Assembly (NCBI GenBank): GCA_014584295.1
Contig: JACTNC010000051.1
Span: 62,001 to 126,000, forward strand
Reading direction: 5' to 3'
Source of the DNA: Verrucomicrobiota bacterium
Lineage (GTDB): Bacteria; Verrucomicrobiota; Verrucomicrobiia; Opitutales; Opitutaceae
DNA: 64,000 nucleotides
Part shown: in pieces, positions 7,317 to 17,000 of the stretch
Layout of the letters: each line of letters starts with the position of its first letter
Numbering within the stretch: the stretch's first letter is position 1
Notes under the pieces: model-generated
The model's input: only the letters and a program-made list of their open reading frames with translations
Database searches by the model: none
Told to the model about the DNA's origin: nothing
Translations under genes and position numbers: made by a program

Positions 7317-7333
7317 GTATCTACGGTGTATAC
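7317..7333. promoter_or_regulatory. Imperfect palindrome at the vapBC start
   Basis: GTATCTACGGTGTATAC matches its own reverse complement at 12 of 17 positions (GTATnnACnGTnnATAC). Its position just before the vapB ATG fits an autoregulatory VapBC operator. A convincing -35/-10 pair with normal spacing was not found. Confidence 0.4.
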
Positions 7334-7473
7334 GTCTGTCATCGTGTCAAGGCAGGACAGCACTCAGTAACCGGGACGAGGAGTGGGTAAGTCGGACTTT
7401 CTCTTGGGGCGACGATTCCGCGGTTGCGAAGGTCGCATGGGCTGGTTGGGCTGTTTCGTTCACTTGATTTCAC

Positions 7474-9132
7474 ATGTCGTTCACTCTTGGCATTGATTAC
7501 GGAACAAATTCAGTTCGCGCGCTGATTGTGCGCTGTTCGGATGGGGCGGAGTTCGGTGTGGCCGTCGTGGACTACCCGAGCGGAAAGCAGGGGGTCCTGC
7601 TTGACCCGAAGGATCACCATCTGGCCCGGCAGAGCCCTGCGGATTATCTCTACGGACTCGAAAAGAGCGTGCGCGGTGCCTTGGCCCAGGCCAAACGGAA
7701 GAAGGGATTTGATGCCGGCAAGGTCGTGGGCATTGGCGTGGACACGACGGGTTCGAGTCCGATCCCTGTCGACAAGGGAAACGTGCCGCTCGCACTCAGC
7801 CGCCGGTGGCGTCGAAACCTCAACGCGCAGTGCTGGCTGTGGAAGGACCACACCGCGCATCGCGAGGCGGCGGAGATCACGCGGCTCGCGGCGGAAATCC
7901 GGCCTCACTACATCGCAAAGTGTGGCAATACCTACTCATCGGAATGGTTCTGGTCGAAGATCCTGCACTGCCTGCGTGTCGATCCGGATGTCTTTCTGGC
8001 CACGCATTCCTGGGTTGAGCTGGCTGACTGGATACCCTCCGTTCTCGCCGGGGTCACCAATCCGCTGGAGATCCGGCGGGGCGTATGCTGTGCCGGACAC
8101 AAGGCGCTCTATGCCGATGACTGGGGCGGCCTGCCTGACAAGGAATTCCTTGCGTGCCTTGACCCCGCGCTGGCGGACCTTCGCGACCGGCTGTACGAGC
8201 GCGCCTGGGATGCGAGTCACGCGGCGGGTGCGCTCTGCCCCGAGTGGGCGCGCAAGCTGGGATTGAAGGCAGGTATTCCGATAGCCATCGGTGAAATGGA
8301 TGTTCACTACGGGGCGATCGGCAGCGGCGTGGCCGAAGGCACGGTCGTCAAGGTCATCGGCACGTCGTCGTGCGACTGCGCGGTGGTGTCCGCAGAGAAG
8401 ACCGTTCCGGACATCCCGGGCATCTGCGGAATCGTCAAGGGTGCAATCCTGCCAGGTCACTATGGCATTGAGGCGGGCCAGTCGGCGGTGGGTGACATCT
8501 TCAAGTGGTATGTGGAGGGGGTGCTCGGGGACGCAAGGCTGCATGGCCCGCTGACGAAGGAGGCCTCGCGATTGAAGCCCGGACAGAGCGGGCTTCTCGC
8601 GCTCGACTGGAACAACGGCAACCGCAATGTCCTGGTGGACCAGCTTCTCACCGGGCTGCTGATCGGCCAGACGTTGTACAGCACCAAGGCGGAGATCTAT
8701 CGCGCGCTCATCGAAGGCACCGCGTTTGGTGCGCGTGCGATCATTGAGCGGATGCGTGAATACGGTGTGCGCATCGAACGCGTGGTCTGCGCCGGCGGCA
8801 TCGCCGAGAAGAATCCGCTGCTCATGCAGATCTATGCGGATGTGACCGGCTGCACGATGCACGTCGCGGGGTCGAGCCAGGCGTGTGCCTTGGGAGCCGC
8901 AATTTCCGCGGCCGTCCTTGCGGGTGCCCACCCCGATTTCCCCGCCGCGCAGAAACGCATGACATCGCTGAAGAAGGTTTCTTATCGCCCGAAACCCGCC
9001 GCGCAGAAGGTCTATGGCCAGTTGTACGCGCTGTACCGCCAGCTCCATGACAGCTTCGGCGGCGTGAATCGTGCGGCGGATCTGTCAGGTGTGATGAAGC
9101 GTTTGCTGGAGATCAAGGACACCCATCGTTAG
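7474..9132 (+). CDS. araB: L-ribulokinase
   Basis: A 552-residue FGGY-family carbohydrate kinase matching AraB. The ATP-binding N-terminus is [32 protein letters not shown] is the ribulokinase-specific 'GvDtTgSTp' segment. [16 protein letters not shown] and the C-terminal [21 protein letters not shown] (FGGY second signature) complete the pattern. It phosphorylates L-ribulose to L-ribulose 5-phosphate with ATP in the cytoplasm. It heads an operon: araA follows after 28 bases and araD 55 bases further on. The length is normal (about 550-570). No AraC or AraR regulator and no arabinose transporter is adjacent, and no obvious operator was seen in 7334-7473. Confidence 0.93.
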   Translation: MSFTLGIDYGTNSVRALIVRCSDGAEFGVAVVDYPSGKQGVLLDPKDHHLARQSPADYLYGLEKSVRGALAQAKRKKGFDAGKVVGIGVDTTGSSPIPVDKGNVPLALSRRWRRNLNAQCWLWKDHTAHREAAEITRLAAEIRPHYIAKCGNTYSSEWFWSKILHCLRVDPDVFLATHSWVELADWIPSVLAGVTNPLEIRRGVCCAGHKALYADDWGGLPDKEFLACLDPALADLRDRLYERAWDASHAAGALCPEWARKLGLKAGIPIAIGEMDVHYGAIGSGVAEGTVVKVIGTSSCDCAVVSAEKTVPDIPGICGIVKGAILPGHYGIEAGQSAVGDIFKWYVEGVLGDARLHGPLTKEASRLKPGQSGLLALDWNNGNRNVLVDQLLTGLLIGQTLYSTKAEIYRALIEGTAFGARAIIERMREYGVRIERVVCAGGIAEKNPLLMQIYADVTGCTMHVAGSSQACALGAAISAAVLAGAHPDFPAAQKRMTSLKKVSYRPKPAAQKVYGQLYALYRQLHDSFGGVNRAADLSGVMKRLLEIKDTHR

Positions 9133-9160
9133 CCTTCACGGACCCATTTCTCCGCCACCC

Positions 9161-10669
9161 ATGCAAGCACTCCCGACACCCTGCATCTGGTTCGTGTGCG
9201 GATCCCAGCACCTCTATGGGGCAGGTCCGCTGCGTCAGGTTGAAAGTCATGCACGGTCCGTCGTCGAAGGCCTCTGCGCCTCGCGCTTGCTGCCGCTGCC
9301 GATCGAGTTCAAGGCGCTGCTCACGACGCCGGACGAAATCACGCAGGTCTGCATCGACGCCAATGCGACACCCAACTGCGCGGGACTCGTGGTGTGGATG
9401 CACACCTTTTCGCCGTCGAAGATGTGGATACGCGGACTGACGCTGCTGAAAAAGCCCTTCCTCCATCTTCACACCCAGTTCAATCGCGACCTGCCCTGGG
9501 GATCCATCGACATGGATTTCATGAACCTCAATCAGGCGGCGCACGGGGACCGCGAGGCGGGTTTCATCCACACGCGCCTGCGTCTCGGTCGAAAGGTGGT
9601 CGTCGGCCACTGGACCGACCGCGAGATTCATGCTCGGATCGCCGCGTGGATGCGTGCGGCGCACGCCTGGCATGACCTGCAGGGCGCGCGGTTTGTGCGG
9701 TTTGGCGACAACATGCGGCAGGTTGCCGTGACCGAGGGCGACAAGGTTTCCGCGGAGATGCGGTTTGGATTTTCGGTCAACACGCATGGCGTGGGCGACC
9801 TTGTCGCGAAAGTGGACGCCGTCACGCGTGCCGATGCAATCGCCCTCTGTGCGGAGTACGAGCGATCGTACAAGGTCGCTCCCGCGCTGAAGAAAGGCGG
9901 TGCCCGCCATGATGCGCTGCTTTACGGAGCGCGGTTGGATCTGGGGATCAGGGCCTTCCTGGAGGAGGGAGGATTCAAGGGCTTCACGACAACGTTCGAG
10001 GATCTTCACGGCCTGAGGCAGTTGCCCGGACTCGCGCCCCAGCGTCTCATGGCCGATGGCTATGGTTTCGCCGGTGAAGGCGATTGGAAGACCGCGGCAT
10101 TGGTGCGTGCGATGAAGGTGATGGCGCGGGGGCTGAAGGGTGGCACGTCGTTCATGGAGGACTACACGTATCACCTCTCACCCCAAAGGCATCAGGTACT
10201 CGGTGCGCACATGCTTGAGCTCTGTCCGTCGATCGCGGCGGCGCGGCCGACGCTGGAAATTCATCCTCTGGGGATTGGCGGGAAGGAGGATCCCGTGAGA
10301 CTCGTGTTCGATGCGGCTGCTGGTCCGGCGTTGAATGCGTCGCTCGTCGACTTGGGGAACCGGTTTCGATTGATCGTGAATGAAGTCACGGCAATCAAGC
10401 CCCCGAAGTTGCCGAAGCTGCCGGTCGCGCGAGCGGTGTGGGAGTGCAGACCGGATTTCAAGACCGCGTGCGGCGCCTGGATCCTTGCTGGCGGCGCACA
10501 CCACACGGGCTACAGCCAGGCGGTCACCACGGAAATGCTGGAAGATTTTGCAACGATGGCCGGGATTGAACTGGTGAGCATCGACGCGGACACGAAGCTT
10601 TCCGAATTCAAGCAGACGCTGAGAAACAACGAGGTGTACTATCATCTCGCACAAGGCATCCGTGCATGA
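9161..10669 (+). CDS. araA: L-arabinose isomerase
   Basis: A 502-residue enzyme (family norm about 500) converting L-arabinose to L-ribulose with Mn2+. It has the family N-terminus [12 protein letters not shown] and the substrate-loop [13 protein letters not shown]. The metal/active-site Glu residues lie in [10 protein letters not shown] and [10 protein letters not shown]. The region [11 protein letters not shown] is followed by [14 protein letters not shown] conserved late segment carries the last His ([13 protein letters not shown]). It is the middle gene of the ara operon, and its product feeds the kinase encoded just upstream. Confidence 0.95.
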   Translation: MQALPTPCIWFVCGSQHLYGAGPLRQVESHARSVVEGLCASRLLPLPIEFKALLTTPDEITQVCIDANATPNCAGLVVWMHTFSPSKMWIRGLTLLKKPFLHLHTQFNRDLPWGSIDMDFMNLNQAAHGDREAGFIHTRLRLGRKVVVGHWTDREIHARIAAWMRAAHAWHDLQGARFVRFGDNMRQVAVTEGDKVSAEMRFGFSVNTHGVGDLVAKVDAVTRADAIALCAEYERSYKVAPALKKGGARHDALLYGARLDLGIRAFLEEGGFKGFTTTFEDLHGLRQLPGLAPQRLMADGYGFAGEGDWKTAALVRAMKVMARGLKGGTSFMEDYTYHLSPQRHQVLGAHMLELCPSIAAARPTLEIHPLGIGGKEDPVRLVFDAAAGPALNASLVDLGNRFRLIVNEVTAIKPPKLPKLPVARAVWECRPDFKTACGAWILAGGAHHTGYSQAVTTEMLEDFATMAGIELVSIDADTKLSEFKQTLRNNEVYYHLAQGIRA

Positions 10670-10724
10670 GTTTTGCGAGCGAAATGGCGGCTCAGCCTTC
10701 GAGCCTTAACCCACCTCACGGGCA

Positions 10725-11444
10725 ATGATGACGGCACCCTACAAGGAACTGAAGCGCGAGGCCTACGAAGCCAATGTGCAGCTTCCGCGGCGCGGCCTCA
10801 TCAACCTGACGTTTGGCAATGCCAGCGCGATTGATCGCTCGCGGGGAGTGTTTGCGATCAAACCCAGTGGTGTTGCCTACGATGATTTGCGCGCCGAGGA
10901 CATGGTGGTTCTCGATCTTGAAGGGAAAGTTGTGGAGGGGACTTTGCGACCGTCGTCGGACATGCCGACCCATCGCCGACTTTATCTTGGATATGAGGTG
11001 ATCGGCGGCATTGTGCACACGCACTCGTCGTATGCGACGGCCTTTGCGCAGGCGGGGAGGGCAATCCCGATATTTGGAACGACGCATGCGGACTATTTTT
11101 CCTGCGACGTGCCTGTCACCCGGCTCATGACAGACCAGGAAATTGCCGGGGCCTACGAATGGGAGACGGGCACGGTGATCCTCGAGCGATTTGCCGCGCT
11201 GAAGCTCGATCCGCTGGATTGTCCGGGGGTACTCGTCAATCGCCATGCGCCGTTCACCTGGGGCGAGACCGTGACGAAGGCCGTTGAGGTGGCGGTGGCG
11301 ATGGAATGTGTTGCGCATCTAGCCGCCGTGAGCCTGCAACTCTCGCCCGGGCTCACGCCCATCGAACCCGGGTTGTTGCGAAAACATTTCACCCGGAAGC
11401 ACGGCGCCGGCGCCTACTACGGGCAGCAGAGCGCGCGTAAGTGA
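10725..11444 (+). CDS. araD: L-ribulose-5-phosphate 4-epimerase
   Basis: A 239-residue class II aldolase-fold epimerase. The zinc ligands are visible as the HTH pair (His98, His100) and His174, with Asp79 in SSDMPTH. The Tyr of AYYGQ near the C-terminus matches the catalytic Tyr of AraD, and HADYF carries the conserved Asp. It converts L-ribulose 5-phosphate to D-xylulose 5-phosphate, which enters the pentose phosphate pathway. Two adjacent ATG codons (10725 and 10728) are possible starts. It completes a three-enzyme araBAD pathway and is the last gene of the operon, ending 40 bases before a convergent lipoprotein gene. Confidence 0.94.
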   Translation: MMTAPYKELKREAYEANVQLPRRGLINLTFGNASAIDRSRGVFAIKPSGVAYDDLRAEDMVVLDLEGKVVEGTLRPSSDMPTHRRLYLGYEVIGGIVHTHSSYATAFAQAGRAIPIFGTTHADYFSCDVPVTRLMTDQEIAGAYEWETGTVILERFAALKLDPLDCPGVLVNRHAPFTWGETVTKAVEVAVAMECVAHLAAVSLQLSPGLTPIEPGLLRKHFTRKHGAGAYYGQQSARK

Positions 11445-11483
11445 GGCGCGCCGCGATGGCGGCTGCGCGGAAGGGAGGTCTGC

Positions 11484-11948
11484 TCAGGGCTTGGTCTGCT
11501 CGACCGAGGTGACGCGTCCGTTGAGGAATTCCACGCGGATTCGCTCCTCGGAGCGCTGACGATAGACGTCGGTTTGCACCGGCTCGAAATAGACCAGGTA
11601 GCGTTTGCTCTGGGGATCGTAGATGACGATGCGGCGGAATCCCGCGTGGACCGTGCCGGCGTATTCCTGCCAGTAGACATTGTAGATCCAAGTGAGCTTC
11701 TCGCCCTTGGCGGTGGTTGACGAGCGACGTTCGTCAGGATTGCCGAGCGCGATGTAGACCAGATCGGCGGTATCGCCGACGGAGATTTCACCCTTCTTCA
11801 GGCGCTGCTGGGTGTGCGTATCAAGCGCGTTGAAGACCTCGGCTTTCTCCTGGGATCTGCTTTCAAAGGTGCTGCAGCCACCGACAAGCAGAACCAGTGC
11901 TGTGATCGTGGCCAGTGCGGCCAGACGGGGATTGGAAATGGCTTTCAT
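11484..11948 (-). CDS. Small outer-membrane-type lipoprotein
   Basis: A 154-residue protein with a type II signal peptide: a positively charged start, a hydrophobic core (ALATITALVLLVGG) and a lipobox ending in Cys25 (VGGC). The mature part begins STFESRSQEKAEVFNALD, then KKGEISVGDTADLVYIALGNPDERRS, which resembles the short 'xG.t..eV...lG.P' repeat of BamE/SmpA-like lipoproteins. A beta-rich segment follows. The function is unknown; an envelope structural or assembly role is a guess from the fold-like motif. The ATG at 11948 gives the clean signal sequence. It is convergent with araD and on the opposite strand to the next gene. Confidence 0.75.
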   Translation of the reverse strand: MKAISNPRLAALATITALVLLVGGCSTFESRSQEKAEVFNALDTHTQQRLKKGEISVGDTADLVYIALGNPDERRSSTTAKGEKLTWIYNVYWQEYAGTVHAGFRRIVIYDPQSKRYLVYFEPVQTDVYRQRSEERIRVEFLNGRVTSVEQTKP

Positions 11949-12176
11949 GGCAAGGAGTTCTTGGGATTGAGACACGTGGGGCCCGGGCTTGTTGCGTGGA
12001 AGCAGTCTGAAGGACTCGCGATGGCATTGTCGATTTGTAAGCGCCAATCGCAAAGCCAGTTACCGCATATTTTCAGTCGCTGGAGGTGCGCATTGCCAAG
12101 AACCTCGCAATGGCTTGGTGTGCCACATGGGGCCGATTGTTGGCAGTTCTTCCCATGTCCTCAGCGTAATCAGACC

Positions 12177-12842
12177 ATGAGCCAGATGTCCGACGCCGAT
12201 CGAGCGGAGTACCAAGGCACCCTCGCTGCCGCAGGAAACGACGCCCGTGCGTGTTTTCAGCTGCTGGCGGGCCGATGCCTCCAGCGTTACCTGAGGGCCA
12301 ACGCTGGCGCGGAGATGGTGCCCGAGGCGCTTGCTGGGTGCTGCGGAACGGTCTGGGACATGGTTGAACACCATGGCTGGCCCACGCCCGTAAAGACCGG
12401 TGAAGAGCGGGAGGCGGTGGAAACCGAGCTTCCGAACCTGGCTACCTGGGTCGAACGGGTGATGGAGTCCATGGCTGCGAGGCCTTTGGAAACCAAGTTG
12501 CAGGCGACGCTCAGGAATGCAGTTGGGCAGCTATTCAAGGCCTGCTGTTACCCGGAAATTACAGTTTGCCGTAATTCCTATCGCTTGCAAACCGCGGATG
12601 GTCGCTGCAAGCGGCAGATTCACGCGAACGCCCGTGCGCGCCTAAGTGGTTCACCTTGCGTTGATTGTCCATGGACGGTTCGGTTGTCGGCAGAGCGGCA
12701 TGCCGAGCTGCTTCGGGAATCCTGGGCTCCGGGCAACGAAATGGCCTTTGATTTCGATCCGATGTGCTTTCTGCCTGAAGACTTCCGCAGTTTGCGCCGA
12801 TTCCTTTGGCAGCATGCCCGTTCTCGACAAGATACCCTATGA
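12177..12842 (+). CDS. Uncharacterised Cys-rich protein
   Basis: A 221-residue cytoplasmic-looking protein with no signal peptide or membrane segment. It has an unusual set of Cys residues: a CC pair near residue 60, a second CC ten residues before another Cys (ACCYPEITVCR), then GRCKRQ and a final CVDCPW. The C-terminal Cys group could bind zinc or an Fe-S cluster. The region MESMAARPLETKLQATLRNAV is amphipathic helix. I do not recognise the family. It lies 50 bases before the response regulator on the same strand, so co-transcription is possible. The ATG at 12177 was chosen over an upstream open stretch that is antisense to the lipoprotein gene. Confidence 0.6.
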   Translation: MSQMSDADRAEYQGTLAAAGNDARACFQLLAGRCLQRYLRANAGAEMVPEALAGCCGTVWDMVEHHGWPTPVKTGEEREAVETELPNLATWVERVMESMAARPLETKLQATLRNAVGQLFKACCYPEITVCRNSYRLQTADGRCKRQIHANARARLSGSPCVDCPWTVRLSAERHAELLRESWAPGNEMAFDFDPMCFLPEDFRSLRRFLWQHARSRQDTL

Positions 12843-12891
12843 GCGAAAGCTTTACTCCGCCGGGGGGAGTAGTTCTACTTACGCCGATCCC

Positions 12892-13536
12892 ATGAGCAAA
12901 TCCCGCGTCGTGCTCATTGAAGACGAGACCGTCTTCCGCGAATTGATGACCTTGGCGTTCAGCCGGATGCCAAAGGTGACCGTCGTGGGCGATTACCTTG
13001 ACGGCAAGGAAGGGCTTGATGCGTGCCTGCGTGAAAAACCGGATCTGCTGGTGGTCGACCTCTTTCTGCCAAGCATGCATGGCATCGATATCGCGAAAGA
13101 GGTCCGCGCCAAGTTGCCGGGCACGCGCATCCTTGTGCTGACGAGTCACGCGGAAGAACGCCTGCCAGCGCAGCTGATCGAGCTCGGCGTTCATGGCTAT
13201 GTGGCGAAGACCGAACCGCTCAAGGTGGTTCTCGAGGCGGTGGACAAGGTGCTGTCGGGAGGAATGTTTTTCTCCTCGAGCACGCCAGCCAAGCAGCCGC
13301 TGTCGCCCCTTCCCGCGGCGACGCCAGTTCCTCTCAAGAACCCGCTTACACCACGCGAACTTGAAGTCGCCATCGGAGTTGCGTCGGGACTTTCCTCGAA
13401 GGAGCTTGCCTCAAAGCTCAACCTGTCGGTGCGCACGGTGGAAAAACACCGGGCAAACATCATGGACAAGGTGGAGGTTCGTGAGGTCGCCAGCCTGGTT
13501 CGCTGGTGCGTCCAGCAGGGGCTGATCAAAGTTTAG
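12892..13536 (+). CDS. NarL/LuxR-type response regulator
   Basis: A 214-residue two-domain regulator. The receiver domain (about residues 5-120) has the acidic pair in LIEDE, the phosphoacceptor Asp56 in LLVVDLFLPS, the Thr/Ser of VLTSHAEE and the Lys of YVAKTE. A Pro/Ser-rich linker leads to a LuxR-type helix-turn-helix (about residues 148-205: TPRELEVAIGVASGLSSKEL, then LNLSVRTVEKHRANI). It should bind DNA when phosphorylated. An Hpt protein and a giant hybrid kinase lie next door, suggesting it is the output of a multistep phosphorelay. The ATG at 12892 starts right before the receiver domain. Confidence 0.9.
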   Translation: MSKSRVVLIEDETVFRELMTLAFSRMPKVTVVGDYLDGKEGLDACLREKPDLLVVDLFLPSMHGIDIAKEVRAKLPGTRILVLTSHAEERLPAQLIELGVHGYVAKTEPLKVVLEAVDKVLSGGMFFSSSTPAKQPLSPLPAATPVPLKNPLTPRELEVAIGVASGLSSKELASKLNLSVRTVEKHRANIMDKVEVREVASLVRWCVQQGLIKV

Positions 13537-13606
13537 TCCCACACGCCCGAGCCCCTAGGCGGGCACGGGGAAATTCGATGGCGCGGGCTTCAAGCCGGTA
13601 TGCGCA

Positions 13607-13954
13607 CTAGACGGATCCACCCTGCGGCGTCTTTTGCAGCCAGTCGCGCAGTTGATCAGATGCAGTGGCAAATTCGTTTTGAAGGGCGGTCAGCTCGTCG
13701 GCCGTCAGTGGCGCCCGTGTTTCCCGAAGGCGCATTTCCACTGAGCGACATTGGGCACTGAAGAGCTTGGCCCCAATCTGCGAGGAACTGCCCTTGATCG
13801 CGTGGACCTTAAGGATTTGTTTGTCGATGGGCGCGGCGGGGAGACCCTGCAATTCCGCGGCTGTGTGGTCGAGGTAGAGTTGGACGAGAGATCGAACCTC
13901 CTCCATTCCCAGCACCTCGACGAGCTGGGCGAGCGTCGCGGACGGGTTGGGCAT
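13607..13954 (-). CDS. Hpt phosphotransfer protein
   Basis: A 115-residue, all-helical Hpt-domain protein. The phosphoacceptor is His51 in VHAIKGSSSQIGA, the canonical 'HxLKGsa..iGA' signature. Helices flank it on both sides (LVQLYLDHTAAELQG and LFSAQCRSVEMRLRE). It would carry phosphate from the receiver domain of the hybrid kinase encoded divergently at 14090 to the response regulator at 12892. The start at 13954 is chosen because it gives a standard-length Hpt module; 135 bases separate it from the kinase start. Confidence 0.88.
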   Translation of the reverse strand: MPNPSATLAQLVEVLGMEEVRSLVQLYLDHTAAELQGLPAAPIDKQILKVHAIKGSSSQIGAKLFSAQCRSVEMRLRETRAPLTADELTALQNEFATASDQLRDWLQKTPQGGSV

Positions 13955-14089
13955 GTTTTCAGTATGGGGCGGAAGACCGGATGGTGCCAACGTTAAAGCC
14001 AAGTGAAAATGAGGCCTGGGGAGATTCCCCCGGCCTCGATTCGCTCGACAAAGTCCCCGCAGGACCGTTGCGTCAACAGACGTCTCCCG

Positions 14090-17000
14090 ATGACCATCAG
14101 GCTTTCACCCCGGTTACCTAGCTGGGTTTGCGTATGCCTCGCGGCCCTTGTGCTGGGCGGCGGTTTGGACCGGTTGTGCGCTGAAACGACCAAATCCACA
14201 GCGGCCCTTCAGTCCGTTGTCATCAGTCTGCCGGATTCGCCCGGGTTTCGGTTCGCAGGGTATTACGCTGCACAGGCGAAGGGATATTTCCGCGAAGCGG
14301 GCCTCGATGTCCGGCTCGAACCGGCGCGACCTGGCACTTCGACGGTATCGGACGTGGTATCCGGAAGATCAAACTACGGTGTTGCGGGTTCCGATGCCCT
14401 GCTCGAACGGTTGAACGGAAAGCCCGTCGTGCTGGTCACGACGGTATTTCAACACTCGGCACTCGGGCTCGCTGTTGCGGGTAGCTCCACCGTTCAAACC
14501 CCTGGGGAGATGGCGGGACGCCGTGTCGCGATCGATGCGCTGCCGCGCGATGTCGAATTGTGGGCGATGTTGCTGCAGGAGGGAGTCCGGAGCGATTCGA
14601 TCGAGGTGGTGCGGAATTTCGAGAGCGCAAATGAGATTGAGGATGGGGAGGCAGATGCGATGGCGGTGTATTTTGCGAACCGCCCCCAATTGCAATTGGG
14701 CAAAGGGGACTACCGCATCCTGCAGCCCGCAGCGTACGGGGTGGATTTTTATGGGGACAGCCTCATTGCGAGCGAGGCCGAGCTACGGGAAAATCCGGAT
14801 CGCGTCGAGCAGTTGCGCGCGGCGGTCAAGCGAGGATGGGAATTTGCGTTGCAGAACCCCGAATCGGTCATCGAAAGCATTCTTGCGGGAGTACCTGATC
14901 TTCCACCCGAGCAGACCAGGCAGCGCCTCACGGAAGAGGCACTTGCCGTTCGTGAGCTCGTGGTGCCTGGGCTTGTGGAGATCGGCCATGTCAACCTGGA
15001 GCGTTGGCAGGAGATGGGGCGTCTTTTCGTGACCCTGGGTCTGGCGAAAGATGCGAAGCGGCTGGAGGGGTTTGTCTATGAGCCAGCCGAGAAATTCAAT
15101 GTGACGGGCGCTGTCATCCGTTGGGTGTTGATCGGTCTCGTGCTTCTGGGGGTGATCGGCGGGGGTATCGTCGTCTGGAACATCCGCCTTCAGCGACTCG
15201 TTGAACAGCATACCGCGGCGTATCGTCGCTCTGAGAATCGATTCCGTGAGGTATTCCAGAACCTGCCGGTTGCCACGGTTGAACTGGATTTCACGAGCGT
15301 CCTCCAGCGACTGCACCAGTGCAAAGATTCGGGGGTGCAGGATCTTGCCGATCATTTCAAAGGCAACGAATGGCTCGTGGGTGAGTGCATGGCGCTGGTG
15401 AGGGTGACCGGCTGCAATGAACGTGCCTTGAAATTCATGGGTGTGCCGGATGTCGGCGCGCTAGCAACCGCGTTTTCTGCTCCAGACTCGTCGGGGCTGC
15501 GCAGCGCGATGCAGAGCGTCTTTGAAAGCATCTGGGTGAATCGCAGATCGGTATCCTGTGATCTTGAACTGACCAACGCGCAGGGCGTGAACCGCCAGAG
15601 CCTGATGCAGTGGACCGTGATTGTGTCGCCCGACGGGCACCCCGACTGGGCACGCACGGTGGTGACGCTTGCCGACCTGACCGAGCAGAGACAGACTGAG
15701 GCGCGCCTGAGGCAGAGCGAGGACCGCTGGGAGCTCGCCGTGCGCGGGCTGAATGTTGGGCTGTGGGAGTATGACTTTGAAACCGATCGTGCGTTCTTCT
15801 CGGACCGCTGGAAGGAGATGCTCGGCTTCACTCCTGACGAATTGACCGCGAGCCGTGAGGAATTCTGGTCGCGCCTTCACCCCGACGACCGGGATCGCGC
15901 GCTGGCGGCCATGCGGGCCCACGTCGAGCATGTGGTGCCGTACTACAGCGCGGAGGTGCGGGTGCGATGCAAGGATGGCAGCTATCTGTGGGTGATGTCG
16001 CGCGGTCAGGCGCTATTTGACGACGATGGCAGGCCGCGGCGCATTGTCGGGGCACACACGGACATCTCCGAACAGAAGGAGGCGGAGCAGGCGTTGCGCG
16101 AAAGCGAAGCGCGCTACCGCCTCCTGTTTGAATCCAATCCCTCGCCGATGTGGCTCTACGATCTGGTTACGCTGCGTTTCCTTGAGGTCAACACGGCCGC
16201 GCAGAAGACCTATGGCTATAGCCGTGCGGAATTCCTTCAGATGTCGATCATGGATATCCGCCCGCCCGACGAGCAGGAGCGTCTGAGGGAGGCGCTCGAG
16301 GCGGGAGCGGGGGAAACCAGGATCGAGAGGCTCGCCGGAATCTGGCGGCACCTGCGCAAGGACGGGTCGATGCTCTACATGAGCATCAATCTGCATCGGT
16401 ACGAGTTTTCCCAGTCACCCGCGGTCGTGGTGCTTGCGCAGGATGTCACGGAACGGCACCTCACCGAAGAGCGCCTGCGTGTCAGCGAGGCGCGTTTCCG
16501 CACACTTTTTGAAAGCGCGGTGGAAGGCGTTTACGAGTGCACCGCAGACGGCACATATCGGGCGGTCAATCCCGCGTTTGCGCGGATGCTGGGTCACGCG
16601 AGCCCGGCGGAAATGATTGAGACGGTTGGCAATGGACGCGGCGTGTACCGCCAGAGGGGACGCCGCCGCGAGTTTCTTGAGGCCCTTGGCTCGAGTGATG
16701 TGGTTGCGGATTTCCAGTCGGAGGCAGTCTGTGCGGATGGATCCACAAAATGGATTTCCGAGAACGTGCGCGCGGTTCGCGACGGCCAGGGGGAGCTCCT
16801 GTACCTGCAGGGGTTTGTATCCGACATCACAGAGCGGCGCCGGGCCGAGTCGGCGCTTCGCGCGAGCGAGGAACGCTACCGGGTGCTCTTCGAGCATTCG
16901 CCCGTGGCAATCGTCGAGTACGACTATCGTTCGGTGGGCATCTGGCTTAACGACCTGCGGGCATCGGGCGTCGAGGATCTGGAGAAGTATATGGCGGAGA

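Noticed and set aside
7285..7467. A 60-codon open frame between vapB and araB
   Set aside because: It overlaps the vapB coding start and operator, has no family resemblance, and its composition is not protein-like.
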